Shown: positions 36,436 through 45,203, counted from the stretch's first letter. The stretch: 64,000 bases of DNA from Prosthecobacter debontii (GCA_945860295.1 CAMAQH010000005.1:1-64000), one strand, 5' to 3'. Notes: a model not told the origin generated them from the sequence alone. Made by a program: numbers and translations.

Positions 36436-37467
36436 CTATCGGCTCACTCTTCCGCCACCATCGCCCTGTATCAGGGCTTCGATCTCTTCCCGCGTGCTGT
36501 AGTTATAATCGCCTTCAATGGAATGCGCAAGGCAGCCCGCCGCTGTTGCAAAGGCGATGGCAGTTGGAGTGGTGGAATGTTGGAGGAATGAAAAGACGAG
36601 CCCCGCCGTGAAGGCATCACCTGCACCGAGACGATCAACGACGTGAGTGATCGGATACGGCGGTGCGGTGTGGAGCGTCTGTGTGGCAGCTTCGTAAAGC
36701 GTGCCGCCGAAGCATTGCATCGTGGCGCTGGATCCATCGCGCACGGTCATGGCAACCTGCGTGAGATTGGGAAACTGCTGCACGATCTGCGCCGCGAGAG
36801 CATGGTGGTCGCCCGTGTTTTCGACGCCGAGCATCGCGGTGGCATCACTGGCACCGCCGACGAAGACATTCACAAAGGGCATCAGCGTTTTCATGGTCCG
36901 CGTGGCGAGATCACGGGCGGCGAGCGGCGGCTCCCAGCGCCAGAGCTTGGTGCGGTAGTTCAAGTCGCATACGACTTTGATTTTTCTGCGCGCAGCCTCC
37001 CGCACAGCAATCAGCGAGACCTCGGCGGCGTTACGCGAGATGGCGGGCGTGATGCCGGAGATGACGAACCATTCGCAGCCGGTGAAGATCGCGTCCCAAT
37101 CATAAGCCAACGCGGGCGTGATCGCCACGGAGGATCCGTCACGGTCGTAGATAACATTGCCACCACGTTGGTTCGCGCCGTGTTCGAGGAAGTAGATGCC
37201 TAAACGGCCTTCGAGCGTGCGCAGGATGTGTTTCGTCTCGACGCTGAGGCTGCGCAGATCAGCGATGCATGCATCAGCGATGGCATGTTCCGGCAAAGCG
37301 GTCACAAAAGCCGCGTCGATGCCGAGATAGGCCAGCGAAGCAGCGATGCTGGCCTCCGCGCCTGCAAAGGTGACATTCACACTGCCCGGCATGGCCTGCT
37401 GAAACCGCGCAAAGCCCGGCGTGGCGATGCGGGCCATGATTTCGCCGAAAGTAACGACGCGGCTCAT
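36436..37467 (-). CDS. kdgK: 2-dehydro-3-deoxygluconokinase (PfkB family)
   Basis: 343 residues. PfkB sugar kinase features: RVVTFGEIMARIATPG start, GSVNVTFAGAEASIAASLAYLG substrate-binding, and the anion-hole motif VVDRLGAGDAFTAGLVFS with the catalytic Asp. The downstream partner gene order (KDPG aldolase overlapping its start by 4 bp, ATGA) supports KDG kinase over other PfkB sugars. It phosphorylates 2-keto-3-deoxygluconate to KDPG in uronate catabolism. Convergent with the second sulfatase gene (10-bp gap). Confidence 0.9.
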   Translation of the reverse strand: MSRVVTFGEIMARIATPGFARFQQAMPGSVNVTFAGAEASIAASLAYLGIDAAFVTALPEHAIADACIADLRSLSVETKHILRTLEGRLGIYFLEHGANQRGGNVIYDRDGSSVAITPALAYDWDAIFTGCEWFVISGITPAISRNAAEVSLIAVREAARRKIKVVCDLNYRTKLWRWEPPLAARDLATRTMKTLMPFVNVFVGGASDATAMLGVENTGDHHALAAQIVQQFPNLTQVAMTVRDGSSATMQCFGGTLYEAATQTLHTAPPYPITHVVDRLGAGDAFTAGLVFSFLQHSTTPTAIAFATAAGCLAHSIEGDYNYSTREEIEALIQGDGGGRVSR

Positions 37468-38111
37468 GGGCGGACTTGTTTGACGATGTCTTTGGCCTCA
37501 CGAGCTAGCTGCGTGATGGTCGCCCAGTCGCCTTTAGCGATCAAATCCTTTGGCGCGAGCCATGAACCACCGAGCGCGAGCACCGACGGCTCCTTCAAAT
37601 ACTGCGCCGCGTTCGCCGGCCCGACGCCGCCGAGCGGAATGAATTGAACGCCGAGATGCATGAACGGCGCGGAGATCACTCGAAGGTAGGCGAGACCGCC
37701 GCAGGGTTCGCTGGGGAAGAACTTGAGCAGCTTACAGCCAGCCTCGATGGCGAGTTCGATGTCTGTGGGCGTACAAACACCCGGCGCGAACGGTAGGCCG
37801 ATACGTTTTGCCTCGGCAACGACACGCGGATTCATGCCCGGAGCCACGCCGAAGCTCGCTCCCGCGTCCTTGGCATCGCTCGCCTGCTGCGGCGTCAAAA
37901 TCGTACCCACACCAACGGTTATCTCCGGCACCTCAGCGCGAATGCGTCGCAGCGATTCGAGCGCGGCATCGGTGCGCAGCGTAAGTTCGATGCAATCGAC
38001 ACCACCGGCGAGCAAAGCCCGTGCCAGTGGCACGGCATCGTCAGCACGATCGATCATGAGCACGGCGATGACGCCGGTTTTTTGGAAGTGGTGGTGAAGT
38101 GATTCAGTCAT
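37464..38111 (-). CDS. eda: KDPG aldolase (2-dehydro-3-deoxyphosphogluconate aldolase)
   Basis: 215 residues from ATG 38111 (MTESLHHHFQKTGVIAVLM). Class I aldolase of the KDPG/KHG family: ELTLRTDAALESL, VGVGTILTPQQASDAKDAGASF, and the Schiff-base lysine in LLKFFPSEPCGGLAYL; then FIPLGGVGPANAAQYL. It splits KDPG to pyruvate and glyceraldehyde 3-phosphate. Its last codons overlap the kdgK start, so they are translationally coupled. A degraded lyase gene precedes it on the same strand. Confidence 0.94.
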   Translation of the reverse strand: MTESLHHHFQKTGVIAVLMIDRADDAVPLARALLAGGVDCIELTLRTDAALESLRRIRAEVPEITVGVGTILTPQQASDAKDAGASFGVAPGMNPRVVAEAKRIGLPFAPGVCTPTDIELAIEAGCKLLKFFPSEPCGGLAYLRVISAPFMHLGVQFIPLGGVGPANAAQYLKEPSVLALGGSWLAPKDLIAKGDWATITQLAREAKDIVKQVRP

Positions 38112-38185
38112 TGCCTGAAGCAGAACGGGAGCGGTGCTTTTGCAACTGGCTTGTGTCGAATGGACCAAATCGTCTCAGAATAACT

Positions 38186-38805
38186 TCATTTTCGGTAGCG
38201 GCGTTTCCAATCGATGGCTGGAATGCTGATGCTTTGATCGGTCGTCCCACTCCAATCGATTTTGAACCCCACACGTTTCTCGTCGAGAAAGAAGGTGGCT
38301 TTGCCGTCAGCTTTTTGGGACCAGCGGATCTCGACGGCGATGCTGTGCCACTTGCCTGGCTCGATGAAGACGGGGCCGTAGGCGATGCCGATGCCGCTAC
38401 CGAGTTTGCCCTGGAATTCACCGAGACCGAGGAGCACGGGCAGATTCCCCGAGGGAAATCCATCACATCTTTCGCCACGTGCATGATCCGGCTGATCGTG
38501 CCATTGGCCGATGATCCACCAGCGGCTCTTTGGTGCATCGGACACGGAACTCTTTGGCGCTATGAAACGCGAGGCGTAGCGCACGGTGTCGCCATGTATA
38601 TGAGGCAAATCGACGCTGACTTCGGCACGGACCTTACACCATTGCGTTTCTTTTAGCCGGGAATCAAATGTAGACCGAGGTGCTGGGTCGCGCCGTCGCC
38701 CATGATGGCGATGTTTTCGAAGGCAGGGACTTCGACGTTGGCAAACTCCAACAAATCATCAGGTATGACGCAGAAAAAGAGGACGGAGAGAAGGCGAAAG
38801 TTCAT
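38186..38805 (-). pseudogene. Polysaccharide lyase-like protein, frameshifted
   Basis: ATG 38805 opens a signal peptide-like frame (MNFRLLSVLFFCVIP) that stops at 38653. In another frame from about 38690 to 38186 the sequence reads VRAEVSVDLPHIHGDTVRYASRF, WWIIGQWHDQPD, KWHSIAVEIRWS and FFLDEKRVGFKIDW, the pattern of heparin-lyase-like beta-jelly-roll polysaccharide lyases (R-x-E, G-D-x-x-x-Y, Q-W-H, W-S, D near the end). A single shift near 38655-38700 would join them. The end is abrupt (WKRRYRK), suggesting a truncated C-terminus. It sits upstream of eda/kdgK, fitting a uronate-releasing lyase. The ORF track gives only the 140-codon second part. Confidence 0.6.
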
Positions 38806-38871
38806 GGTTTAGGCCGATGAGAGCATTTCGCAGAATGGATGTCGAGCCTCACCGGGCAGTGCCTTATCAGC

Positions 38872-39345
38872 CTACTTTACCAGACAAGCCACCGCCATGG
38901 CGGCGATGCCTTCTTCTCTTCCGACGAAGCCCATGCGTTCGTTGGTGGTGGCTTTGACGCCGACTTGATCGGGCTGGATGCCAAGGGCGGCGGCGAGCTT
39001 ATCTTTCATGAGCGGCGCGTGCTTCATCACGCGCGGTGCTTCGGCGATGAGGGTGGAGTCCACGTTTTCAATCGTGTAACCTTTTTTGGCGGCGAGTGCG
39101 GCACACTTTTCTAAAATGCGTAGGCTACAGATGCCTTCGATGCTCATGTCGTTAGGCGGGAAATAGAAGCCGATGTCTGGCAGACCCATGGCTCCGAGCA
39201 CGGCATCAGCGATGGCGTGGCAGAGCACGTCGGCATCGGAGTGGCCTTGCAGCCCGCGTGTATGCGGGATTTCCACACCACCCAGGATTAAAGGGCGGCC
39301 TTCTTCAAAGGGGTGTACGTCATAGCCAATGCCAACTCGAGTCAT
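38872..39345 (-). CDS. ispF: 2-C-methyl-D-erythritol 2,4-cyclodiphosphate synthase
   Basis: 157 residues from ATG 39345 (MTRVGIGYDVHPFEEGRPL); the track start is 15 codons too early. Metal-binding D-x-H is in GYDVHPF and the second His in GHSDADVLCHAIADAVLGA; GDIGFYFP-like residues appear as MGLPDIGFYFPPND. C-terminal MGFVGREEGIAAMAVACL is the family end. It cyclises CDP-ME phosphate in the MEP isoprenoid pathway. ispD is not next to it; an AraC regulator gene lies 47 bp upstream. Confidence 0.96.
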   Translation of the reverse strand: MTRVGIGYDVHPFEEGRPLILGGVEIPHTRGLQGHSDADVLCHAIADAVLGAMGLPDIGFYFPPNDMSIEGICSLRILEKCAALAAKKGYTIENVDSTLIAEAPRVMKHAPLMKDKLAAALGIQPDQVGVKATTNERMGFVGREEGIAAMAVACLVK

Positions 39346-39392
39346 AAGGTCATGTAGAGTGCCCGACGAAACTTTCCAGATAGAACTCACGC

Positions 39393-40253
39393 TTACTTTC
39401 CAAGCGTGCGCATCTGGGCGCGGTAATCACGAGGTGTGCTGCCGACGACTTCACGGAAGCGGCGGTTGAAGTTAGCGAGGTTTCGGTAGCCGCAGTCGAG
39501 GGCGATATCGGTGATGTTTTGCTGATCCTCACCGATCATGCGACATGCGCGGCCGATGCGCACTTCGTTGATGTATTCGGGCACCGTCTTGCCTGTGCGT
39601 GAACGAAAGAAACGACTGAATGCGCCTTCACTTAGATGCGCAAGCTTGGCGAGCTGAGCACGGTCGATGTCATCGACAAGATGTTGATTGATGTGGTCGC
39701 ACACGCGCTGCATCCGATCCTGATCACCAGCATGAAGAGTCGGCTCATAGCTAGCACTGGCAAGCGGACGTAGATCCTTGGACCGCGACAGTTCATCGAG
39801 AATGGCGAGAAGCTCGACGACCCGCGTCAACCCATCTACCTCAGCAAGACGGCGCATCCTCTGGGTGATTTTTGTGCGTGCCGCACCACGCACTTCAAGC
39901 CCGCGCGCCGAGCGCCGCAGCAGGCGATGCACGCCTTCCATCTCCGGCAATTGCAGGAAATCTTTGCCAAGGAAGCTGTCCGTGAAGCGCACGATCACGG
40001 CATCCACTGAGGCACCGACGCCTTCATCCTGGTGCCAGACATGGGGGAGATTACAGCCGAGCAGCACGAGATCGCCATCGGTCAGTGGCGCGATGTTGTC
40101 ACCCACCACACGATGGCCGCGACTACGGATCGCCAAGGTCATTTGGAACTCGGGATGGAAATGCCAGCGCGTGCCGTAGTCAGGCCCGTGGACTGTCTCG
40201 CAGTGAAAGGATTCCCAATCACGACATGGCACTTTTTCAAAAACAGGTTTCAT
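39393..40253 (-). CDS. AraC-family transcriptional regulator
   Basis: 286 residues from ATG 40253 (MKPVFEKVPCRDWESFHCE). The N-terminal cupin sensor shows RWHFHPEFQMTLAIRSRGHR and LVLLGCNLPHVW. The C-terminal two helix-turn-helix units are in AQLAKLAHLSEGAFSRFFRSRTGKTVPEYINEVRIGRACRMI and ITDIALDCGYRNLANFNRRFREVVGSTP. Sugar or small-molecule response is typical of this architecture. The regulated genes cannot be named; the flanking genes (ispF, AMP-ligase) are not obviously sugar-related, though the kdgK/eda cluster is 1.2 kb away. Confidence 0.92.
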   Translation of the reverse strand: MKPVFEKVPCRDWESFHCETVHGPDYGTRWHFHPEFQMTLAIRSRGHRVVGDNIAPLTDGDLVLLGCNLPHVWHQDEGVGASVDAVIVRFTDSFLGKDFLQLPEMEGVHRLLRRSARGLEVRGAARTKITQRMRRLAEVDGLTRVVELLAILDELSRSKDLRPLASASYEPTLHAGDQDRMQRVCDHINQHLVDDIDRAQLAKLAHLSEGAFSRFFRSRTGKTVPEYINEVRIGRACRMIGEDQQNITDIALDCGYRNLANFNRRFREVVGSTPRDYRAQMRTLGK

Positions 40254-40322
40254 AAGAGCTTTATTTAACCGCAAAGAACCACGTGAACACAAAGTAAAAT
40301 GCTGTCTTTGCGTGCTTTGTCG

Positions 40323-41525
40323 TCAGTCCAGACAGCACCACCGACGCGGCACTTCCCATGGCGCAAGGGCGGCGCAGGCTTTGGCCTTAAACTCCTGCGT
40401 CAGTGACTCCGGTGGCACGGCCAGATGACATACGATGTCTTGGACCCGCTCTGGATCACGGCTGGGTTCGCCAACAATGCGCACATCAGTTACCTGCAAG
40501 CTAGCGCTGATCTTGGCAGCGATTTCAGAAGGACTCAGCTTTCGGCTCGCGACATTTATGCCTGCGCCGATGCACCGCTCGAACATGAGCTGGCGGCCCA
40601 CGACTTGAATCTCGTCAGACGTCAGATGTTCAGATGCGGCAAAGACTTCACCCGCCAATATTTCATCGTAGCCGAGGCCTACCGCATCACTGCTGACCTG
40701 CAAACGCTCACCCACGATCGTGACCTCAACTCCTGGCATAAGTGCGCCGAGATGAGGCTCTGAAAGTCGCGCCGTTTCGGTGGTATCATAGCTGATCGCG
40801 CCGCACTCACTGGTGCCATAGAGATTGTGCAGTTTGAGATCAAAGGCAGCCTTTACTCGCGACTCCAGATCCAACGTGAGCACTGAGCCCGCAGAGACAG
40901 CGAGATGGACGCGACTCAAATCCAATTCCGAAAGCAGCCAAGCCTTCCACATCGCTGGGACACCGGGTAAAAAGACACTCTCATGTTGTTTCAGCGCCTC
41001 CGTCATGCCTGTGGGGAAAGGCGTGGGCAGCCAGTGGGTGGGCAGGCCATGGAGCAGCGTTTGCAAGACCGTGGTCGTGAGACCGAAGGAATGCGCCACA
41101 CTCAGCGGCGCCAGTGCGACGCTGCATTCATCGAGACGCAGCGATGTTTGAAGCCTGTCCACATCAGCAGCGATTTGATCATAGCTGAAAAATTGGCAGC
41201 GCCGCACGCCAGAACTGCCAACCGTTTGCTTCACCAAGGCCGTGCGTTTGGGTGGCGGAGAAACAGGCACGCGCCGCTGACGATCTTTTTCCACCACCTG
41301 CACAGGGAGACCGCTGAGAAAACCCGCGAGCAAGGCAACCGTCACTTCCAGTCCATCCCCCTGCGCGAGGTAAAATTTACCGAGTTGCGCACAGGACTTT
41401 GCTGGCAACTCACGCGCACGTTTTTCCAAGCCGTGATAAGACACAGGCCCGTCAAGATACCAGAGAGCGACTTCGTCACCCTTGGCGCTCAGGATTTGTT
41501 GCCAGCGTTCACCAAACATTTGCAC
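40323..41525 (-). CDS. AMP-dependent acyl/aryl ligase (ANL superfamily)
   Basis: 400 residues, short for an ANL enzyme (usually 500 or more). The P-loop is VKQTVGSSGVRRCQF rather than the normal TSGSTGxPK. Other parts match: PLSVAHSFGLTTTVLQTLLHG, LHNLYGTSECGAISYD and RCIGAGINVASRKLSPSEI. The C-terminal catalytic lysine is not evident (ends PWEVPRRWCCLD). It could activate a fatty or aromatic acid for the divergent ketosynthase; the pair shares the 117-bp region 41526-41642. Alternatively it is a degenerate, non-adenylating member. Confidence 0.75.
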   Translation of the reverse strand: MQMFGERWQQILSAKGDEVALWYLDGPVSYHGLEKRARELPAKSCAQLGKFYLAQGDGLEVTVALLAGFLSGLPVQVVEKDRQRRVPVSPPPKRTALVKQTVGSSGVRRCQFFSYDQIAADVDRLQTSLRLDECSVALAPLSVAHSFGLTTTVLQTLLHGLPTHWLPTPFPTGMTEALKQHESVFLPGVPAMWKAWLLSELDLSRVHLAVSAGSVLTLDLESRVKAAFDLKLHNLYGTSECGAISYDTTETARLSEPHLGALMPGVEVTIVGERLQVSSDAVGLGYDEILAGEVFAASEHLTSDEIQVVGRQLMFERCIGAGINVASRKLSPSEIAAKISASLQVTDVRIVGEPSRDPERVQDIVCHLAVPPESLTQEFKAKACAALAPWEVPRRWCCLD

Positions 41526-41642
41526 TCAATGCCGCATTCCGTTAAACCAAAAAAAGCGGGGCGTGATAGTGCCAGTTCGTGCAGGGTGTTCAAGCGTGGG
41601 AATCCATCACAGCGCGCTCGTCGTTTTCTCTTAATCTCCACC

Positions 41643-43943
41643 GTGCCCACTCCCCTCCCCCAGCGTATCCTCATCACCGGTGCCGGCATCGTCTCACCGC
41701 TCGGCTTAGACTGGCGGGAAAACGCAGCATCCTTCCGCGCCAACCGGATGAATTTCACGCCAGTGACGATGTTTGATGTCAGCCAGCGCATCGCCAAAAC
41801 GGCCGCACATGTGGACCTGCCAGACCAGCGCCTATTCACCAAAATAACGCGCCGCCGTGAACTCCTGATCGACCGTGGCACGAAGATGCTCATGCTCGCC
41901 ATTCGCGAAGCTTTAGCGATGGCGAAGCTGCCAAGAATGCAGGGTATCGACGCCATTATCATCGGCACCTCAGCAGGAGCTATGAGTATCGGCCAGGATT
42001 ACTTCCGCCATGCGAGAAGCAGTCCATCGCGGCAGCCGGGACAGCTCGCGCGCATCGAATATTATCAGCCCCAGAAGCAGCTCAATGCCATCGCCGCCGA
42101 GTATGACTGGCATGGGCCGATCATCGTCGTCACCAATGCCTGCGCTAGCGGAGCGAATGCCATCGGCGATGCCATGGCGATGATCCAGACAGGCAAAGCG
42201 CGGCGAGTTCTCGCCGGGGGTTACGATGCGATTGCCGAGCTTGTGTTTGCAGGCTTTGATACTCTACGAGCACTGGCTCCAAGCGGTATTCCCCGTCCCT
42301 TTGACGCCGCTCGTGATGGACTAGCTCTTGGTGAAGGCGCGGGTGTCGTGTTGCTGGAAAGTGAAAACGCGGCCGCAGAACGCGGAGCTGAGGCACTTTG
42401 TCATGCTGCTGGTTATGCCACAGCCACGGATTTACACCATCTCACACAGCCTGACCCTGAAGGTAAAGCCGCGATCCGCACCATGACTGGCGCTTGTCAG
42501 ATGGCAGGCATCTCACCCGCCGAAGTGGACTACATCAACTCCCATGGCACTGGCACACCCTACAATGACGTGGCAGAAGCCAGCGCCATCAAAGCCTGGG
42601 CTGGCGCTAATGCAGCGCGAATCGCGGTCAGCTCAACCAAGTCTGCCATGGGCCACCTACTCGGTGGCGCCGGCGCTGTGGAAGCTGTGATCTGCCTCAT
42701 GGCCCTGCGCGGTCAGTGGCTCCCTGCCAGCCTCAACGTGCGTGAAGCCGATCCAGCCGTTTGTTTCAATCTCGTGCGTGAGTTTCGCGAAGTCAGCATC
42801 AAGTCAGCCCTAACGAACAGCTTCGGATTTGGCGGCACCAATGCGACACTGATTTTGAAGCATCCCGATGCGCCCCCTTCGCCATTTGTCATTCGGAATT
42901 CATCACTCGCTCTCCGCATCACAGGCAGTGGTGCAGTCTCCGCCGCAGGCTGGGGTGCAGAAGCAATGGTGGCAGCCGTCACTGAAAATCGCGATCTGCC
43001 AGCGACTGATTTAATTCGTAGCATTGGCAGTCGCGACTGGTCCTGCCCAGTGCGTCTTGCACCGCCACAACCCGCAGATCATCTGCCCAAATTCCCACGT
43101 CTGCGCCGCGCTAGTCCGATCACGAAATTCACCCTGAGTGCAGCGATCGAGGCTCTTGAACATGCAGGCTTCCCGAACGGGCAAGGCGCAGGCCGACTCG
43201 GCATCATCCAGCACATGTTCAATGGCTGCGTGCAGTTCAGCGGCAGGTTTTATCACGAAGTCATCGAGACGCCGATACTGGCCAGCCCGCTCATTTTTCC
43301 GGAGACCGTTTACAACGCACCAGCCTCACACATCGCCGCCTTCCTCGGTGTCGATGGACCCGCAACGACTCTCATCGGTGAGTCCAGCGCCATCATCGAA
43401 TGTGTGTCGATGGCTCATACATGGCTCGTCCAGGATCTCGTCGATCATGTGCTCGTCATCGGAGCCGAGGAGTGCGACTGGGTCTCGGCTGAGGCTGCCA
43501 CTTATTACCATCCTGATCTGAAAATCTCTGAAGGTGCAGGCGCACTGCTGCTCTCACTCAGCGATGTCGGTCTAAAGCTCAGCTACAGCAAAGCGCATGC
43601 TTTTCATGATGAAGCGCAACACGTGGAGAGGCTGCATGAGTTAGTACAGAGCACCGGCTTCAGCCAGTTCTCCGAGCGCGTGACCGCAGAATCTGGCATC
43701 GCCATTCTTGATGCGGCTGAGATCCGTGCGCAGGCAACCTTCAAAGAACCGTCTGAAGCCGGTGCTCCGAACGAAAATCCGCTCCGTCCACGCGCGGTGC
43801 TCGGGGAGTGCATGGGCGCTGGTGGAGCCTTGCAGCTCGTGCTCGCCGCTCGATTGGCTGGAGAGCGACAAAGCCCCGTGCAGGTGCTCTTGCCCGGCAG
43901 TATGAGCGCCGCCTATACAGCGACGGTTGGCGATGATTTGTAA
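41643..43943 (+). CDS. Fused double beta-ketoacyl synthase (active KS plus Cys-less KS)
   Basis: 766 residues from GTG 41643 (PTPLPQRILITGAGIVSPLG); the ORF track runs 220 codons further upstream, antisense to the ligase, and that part is not real. The first half is a complete FabF-like KS: catalytic Cys in TNACASGANAIG (about residue 167), His in NSHGTGTPYND (about 301) and His in MGHLLGGAG (about 338), closing with NSFGFGGTNATL. After a short linker, the second half restarts (LRITGSGAVSAAGWG) and keeps the fold, but the nucleophile position is Ser in LIGESSAI (about 581) and no His-Gly-Thr motif is seen. This resembles a KS alpha/chain-length-factor pair fused into one chain. No ACP, KR or DH gene is adjacent. 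Confidence 0.85.
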   Translation: MPTPLPQRILITGAGIVSPLGLDWRENAASFRANRMNFTPVTMFDVSQRIAKTAAHVDLPDQRLFTKITRRRELLIDRGTKMLMLAIREALAMAKLPRMQGIDAIIIGTSAGAMSIGQDYFRHARSSPSRQPGQLARIEYYQPQKQLNAIAAEYDWHGPIIVVTNACASGANAIGDAMAMIQTGKARRVLAGGYDAIAELVFAGFDTLRALAPSGIPRPFDAARDGLALGEGAGVVLLESENAAAERGAEALCHAAGYATATDLHHLTQPDPEGKAAIRTMTGACQMAGISPAEVDYINSHGTGTPYNDVAEASAIKAWAGANAARIAVSSTKSAMGHLLGGAGAVEAVICLMALRGQWLPASLNVREADPAVCFNLVREFREVSIKSALTNSFGFGGTNATLILKHPDAPPSPFVIRNSSLALRITGSGAVSAAGWGAEAMVAAVTENRDLPATDLIRSIGSRDWSCPVRLAPPQPADHLPKFPRLRRASPITKFTLSAAIEALEHAGFPNGQGAGRLGIIQHMFNGCVQFSGRFYHEVIETPILASPLIFPETVYNAPASHIAAFLGVDGPATTLIGESSAIIECVSMAHTWLVQDLVDHVLVIGAEECDWVSAEAATYYHPDLKISEGAGALLLSLSDVGLKLSYSKAHAFHDEAQHVERLHELVQSTGFSQFSERVTAESGIAILDAAEIRAQATFKEPSEAGAPNENPLRPRAVLGECMGAGGALQLVLAARLAGERQSPVQVLLPGSMSAAYTATVGDDL

Positions 43944-43986
43944 TAGTTGCCGACTCAACCACGTCTCTGATCAACCACCTCAAACC

Positions 43987-45123
43987 ATGTCCAAATCAAG
44001 CCCATATCTTCTCCTCTTCCTCGCTTTCGCCAGCATCGCCTCAGCTCAAAAAGCACCGGACGTCTCCAAGCTCGATCCGGCGATGGGCGTCAACAAAAAG
44101 GCCTCTGATAATCTCGAATGGCATGATGTGACGAAGTGGGGTGTCGAAGGTCGCATCCTGCCTGAGCAGACGCGGCTGCGCTGGTTTGACCGCCTGCCTG
44201 CCAGTGCTGAGAAAAGCGTCACGCCAGCCGTGTGGAGCCTGAGCCGCGACAGCTCGGGCATGATGGTTCGCTTCAAGACCGATGCCACAGCCATCAGTGT
44301 GCATTACAAGCTGAGCAAAGACCGCCTCGCCCAGCCGCACATGCCAGCCACAGGCGTCAGCGGTGTGGATCTCTATGCTCGTGATACTGACGGCAAATGG
44401 AAATGGGTGATGGTCACCAAACCTGCCACTCAAGAAGTGAAGGCTGAGATCATCAAAGATCTGGCTCCTGGTGAGCGTGAATACGCTGCGTATCTACCAC
44501 TCTACAACGGCGTTGAGTTCATGAGCATCGGCGTCGCCAAAGGTTCTAAGTTTGAAGAGCTGGCCCCACGCGAAAAGCCTGTCGTTTTCTACGGCACCAG
44601 CATCACGCATGGAGCCTGCGCCAGCCGTCCAGGCATGGTTCACACAGGTATCCTCGGTCGCAAACTCGACATGCCCGTCGTAAATCTTGGGTTCTCCGGC
44701 AATGGCCGCATGGACAAGGCCGTGGGCGATTATCTCGTGCAGGTGGATGCCGCTGCGTATGTCATCGACTGCCTGCCCAACATGGGACCTGCGGATGTCG
44801 CTGCGAAGTGCGTGCCGCTCGTCAAACAACTCCGCGCGGCCAAGCCTGAGACGCCGATCGTGCTCGTCGAAGATCGCCGCAACACCAATGACTGGATACT
44901 CCCAGCAAGAAACAAGCATCACACCGACAACCACGCCGCGCTCAAAGCAGCGTATGAAACGCTGCTCAAAGACGGCGTAAAGAACCTGTCCTACATCCCC
45001 GGTGACAGCCTCTACGGCACCGACACTGAAGGCGCGACCGATGCCTCCCACGCCAGCGACCTCGGCTTCATGCGCCAAGCGGAGATCTTTGAGCCAGTGC
45101 TGCGGAAAGCTCTGGGGAAATAG
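43987..45123 (+). CDS. Secreted SGNH/GDSL hydrolase with N-terminal beta-sandwich
   Basis: 378 residues from ATG 43987 (MSKSSPYLLLFLAFASIASAQ), a signal peptide. The first half (FKTDATAISVHYKLSKDR, GVSGVDLYARDTDGKWKW, YAAYLPLYNGVEFMSIGV) looks like a jelly-roll carbohydrate-binding-type domain. The second half carries the nucleophile Ser in VVFYGTSITHGACASRPG, LGFSGNGRMDKAVG and the Asp/His pair near DATDASHASDLG. This two-domain layout is typical of verrucomicrobial/planctomycete carbohydrate-esterase-like SGNH proteins. It begins 43 bp after the double ketosynthase gene. Confidence 0.88.
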   Translation: MSKSSPYLLLFLAFASIASAQKAPDVSKLDPAMGVNKKASDNLEWHDVTKWGVEGRILPEQTRLRWFDRLPASAEKSVTPAVWSLSRDSSGMMVRFKTDATAISVHYKLSKDRLAQPHMPATGVSGVDLYARDTDGKWKWVMVTKPATQEVKAEIIKDLAPGEREYAAYLPLYNGVEFMSIGVAKGSKFEELAPREKPVVFYGTSITHGACASRPGMVHTGILGRKLDMPVVNLGFSGNGRMDKAVGDYLVQVDAAAYVIDCLPNMGPADVAAKCVPLVKQLRAAKPETPIVLVEDRRNTNDWILPARNKHHTDNHAALKAAYETLLKDGVKNLSYIPGDSLYGTDTEGATDASHASDLGFMRQAEIFEPVLRKALGK

Positions 45124-45136
45124 GTGACGGCTCATC

Positions 45137-45203
45137 GTTCGTAGTTCCGCCTTCAGGCGGCTTCTTTGAATCTCAATAACGGGCTAAAGGCCGAACTACG
45201 AAC
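45137..45203. repeat. Inverted repeat with 15-bp arms
   Basis: gttcgtagttccgcc (45137-45151) and its near complement ggccgaactacgaac (45189-45203) flank a 37-nt centre that itself contains the small palindromes ccgccttcaggcgg and gggctaaaggcc-like sequence. It lies between convergent genes, and such short palindromic units are usually dispersed in multiple copies in a genome. It may also act as a bidirectional terminator. Confidence 0.7.

Noticed and set aside
38099-38656. 185-codon plus-strand ORF
   Set aside because: The minus strand of the same region shows lyase-like sequence, so this is its antisense shadow.
40983-41642. 220-codon N-terminal extension of the ketosynthase ORF
   Set aside because: It runs antisense through the AMP-ligase gene; KS homology begins only at GTG 41643.
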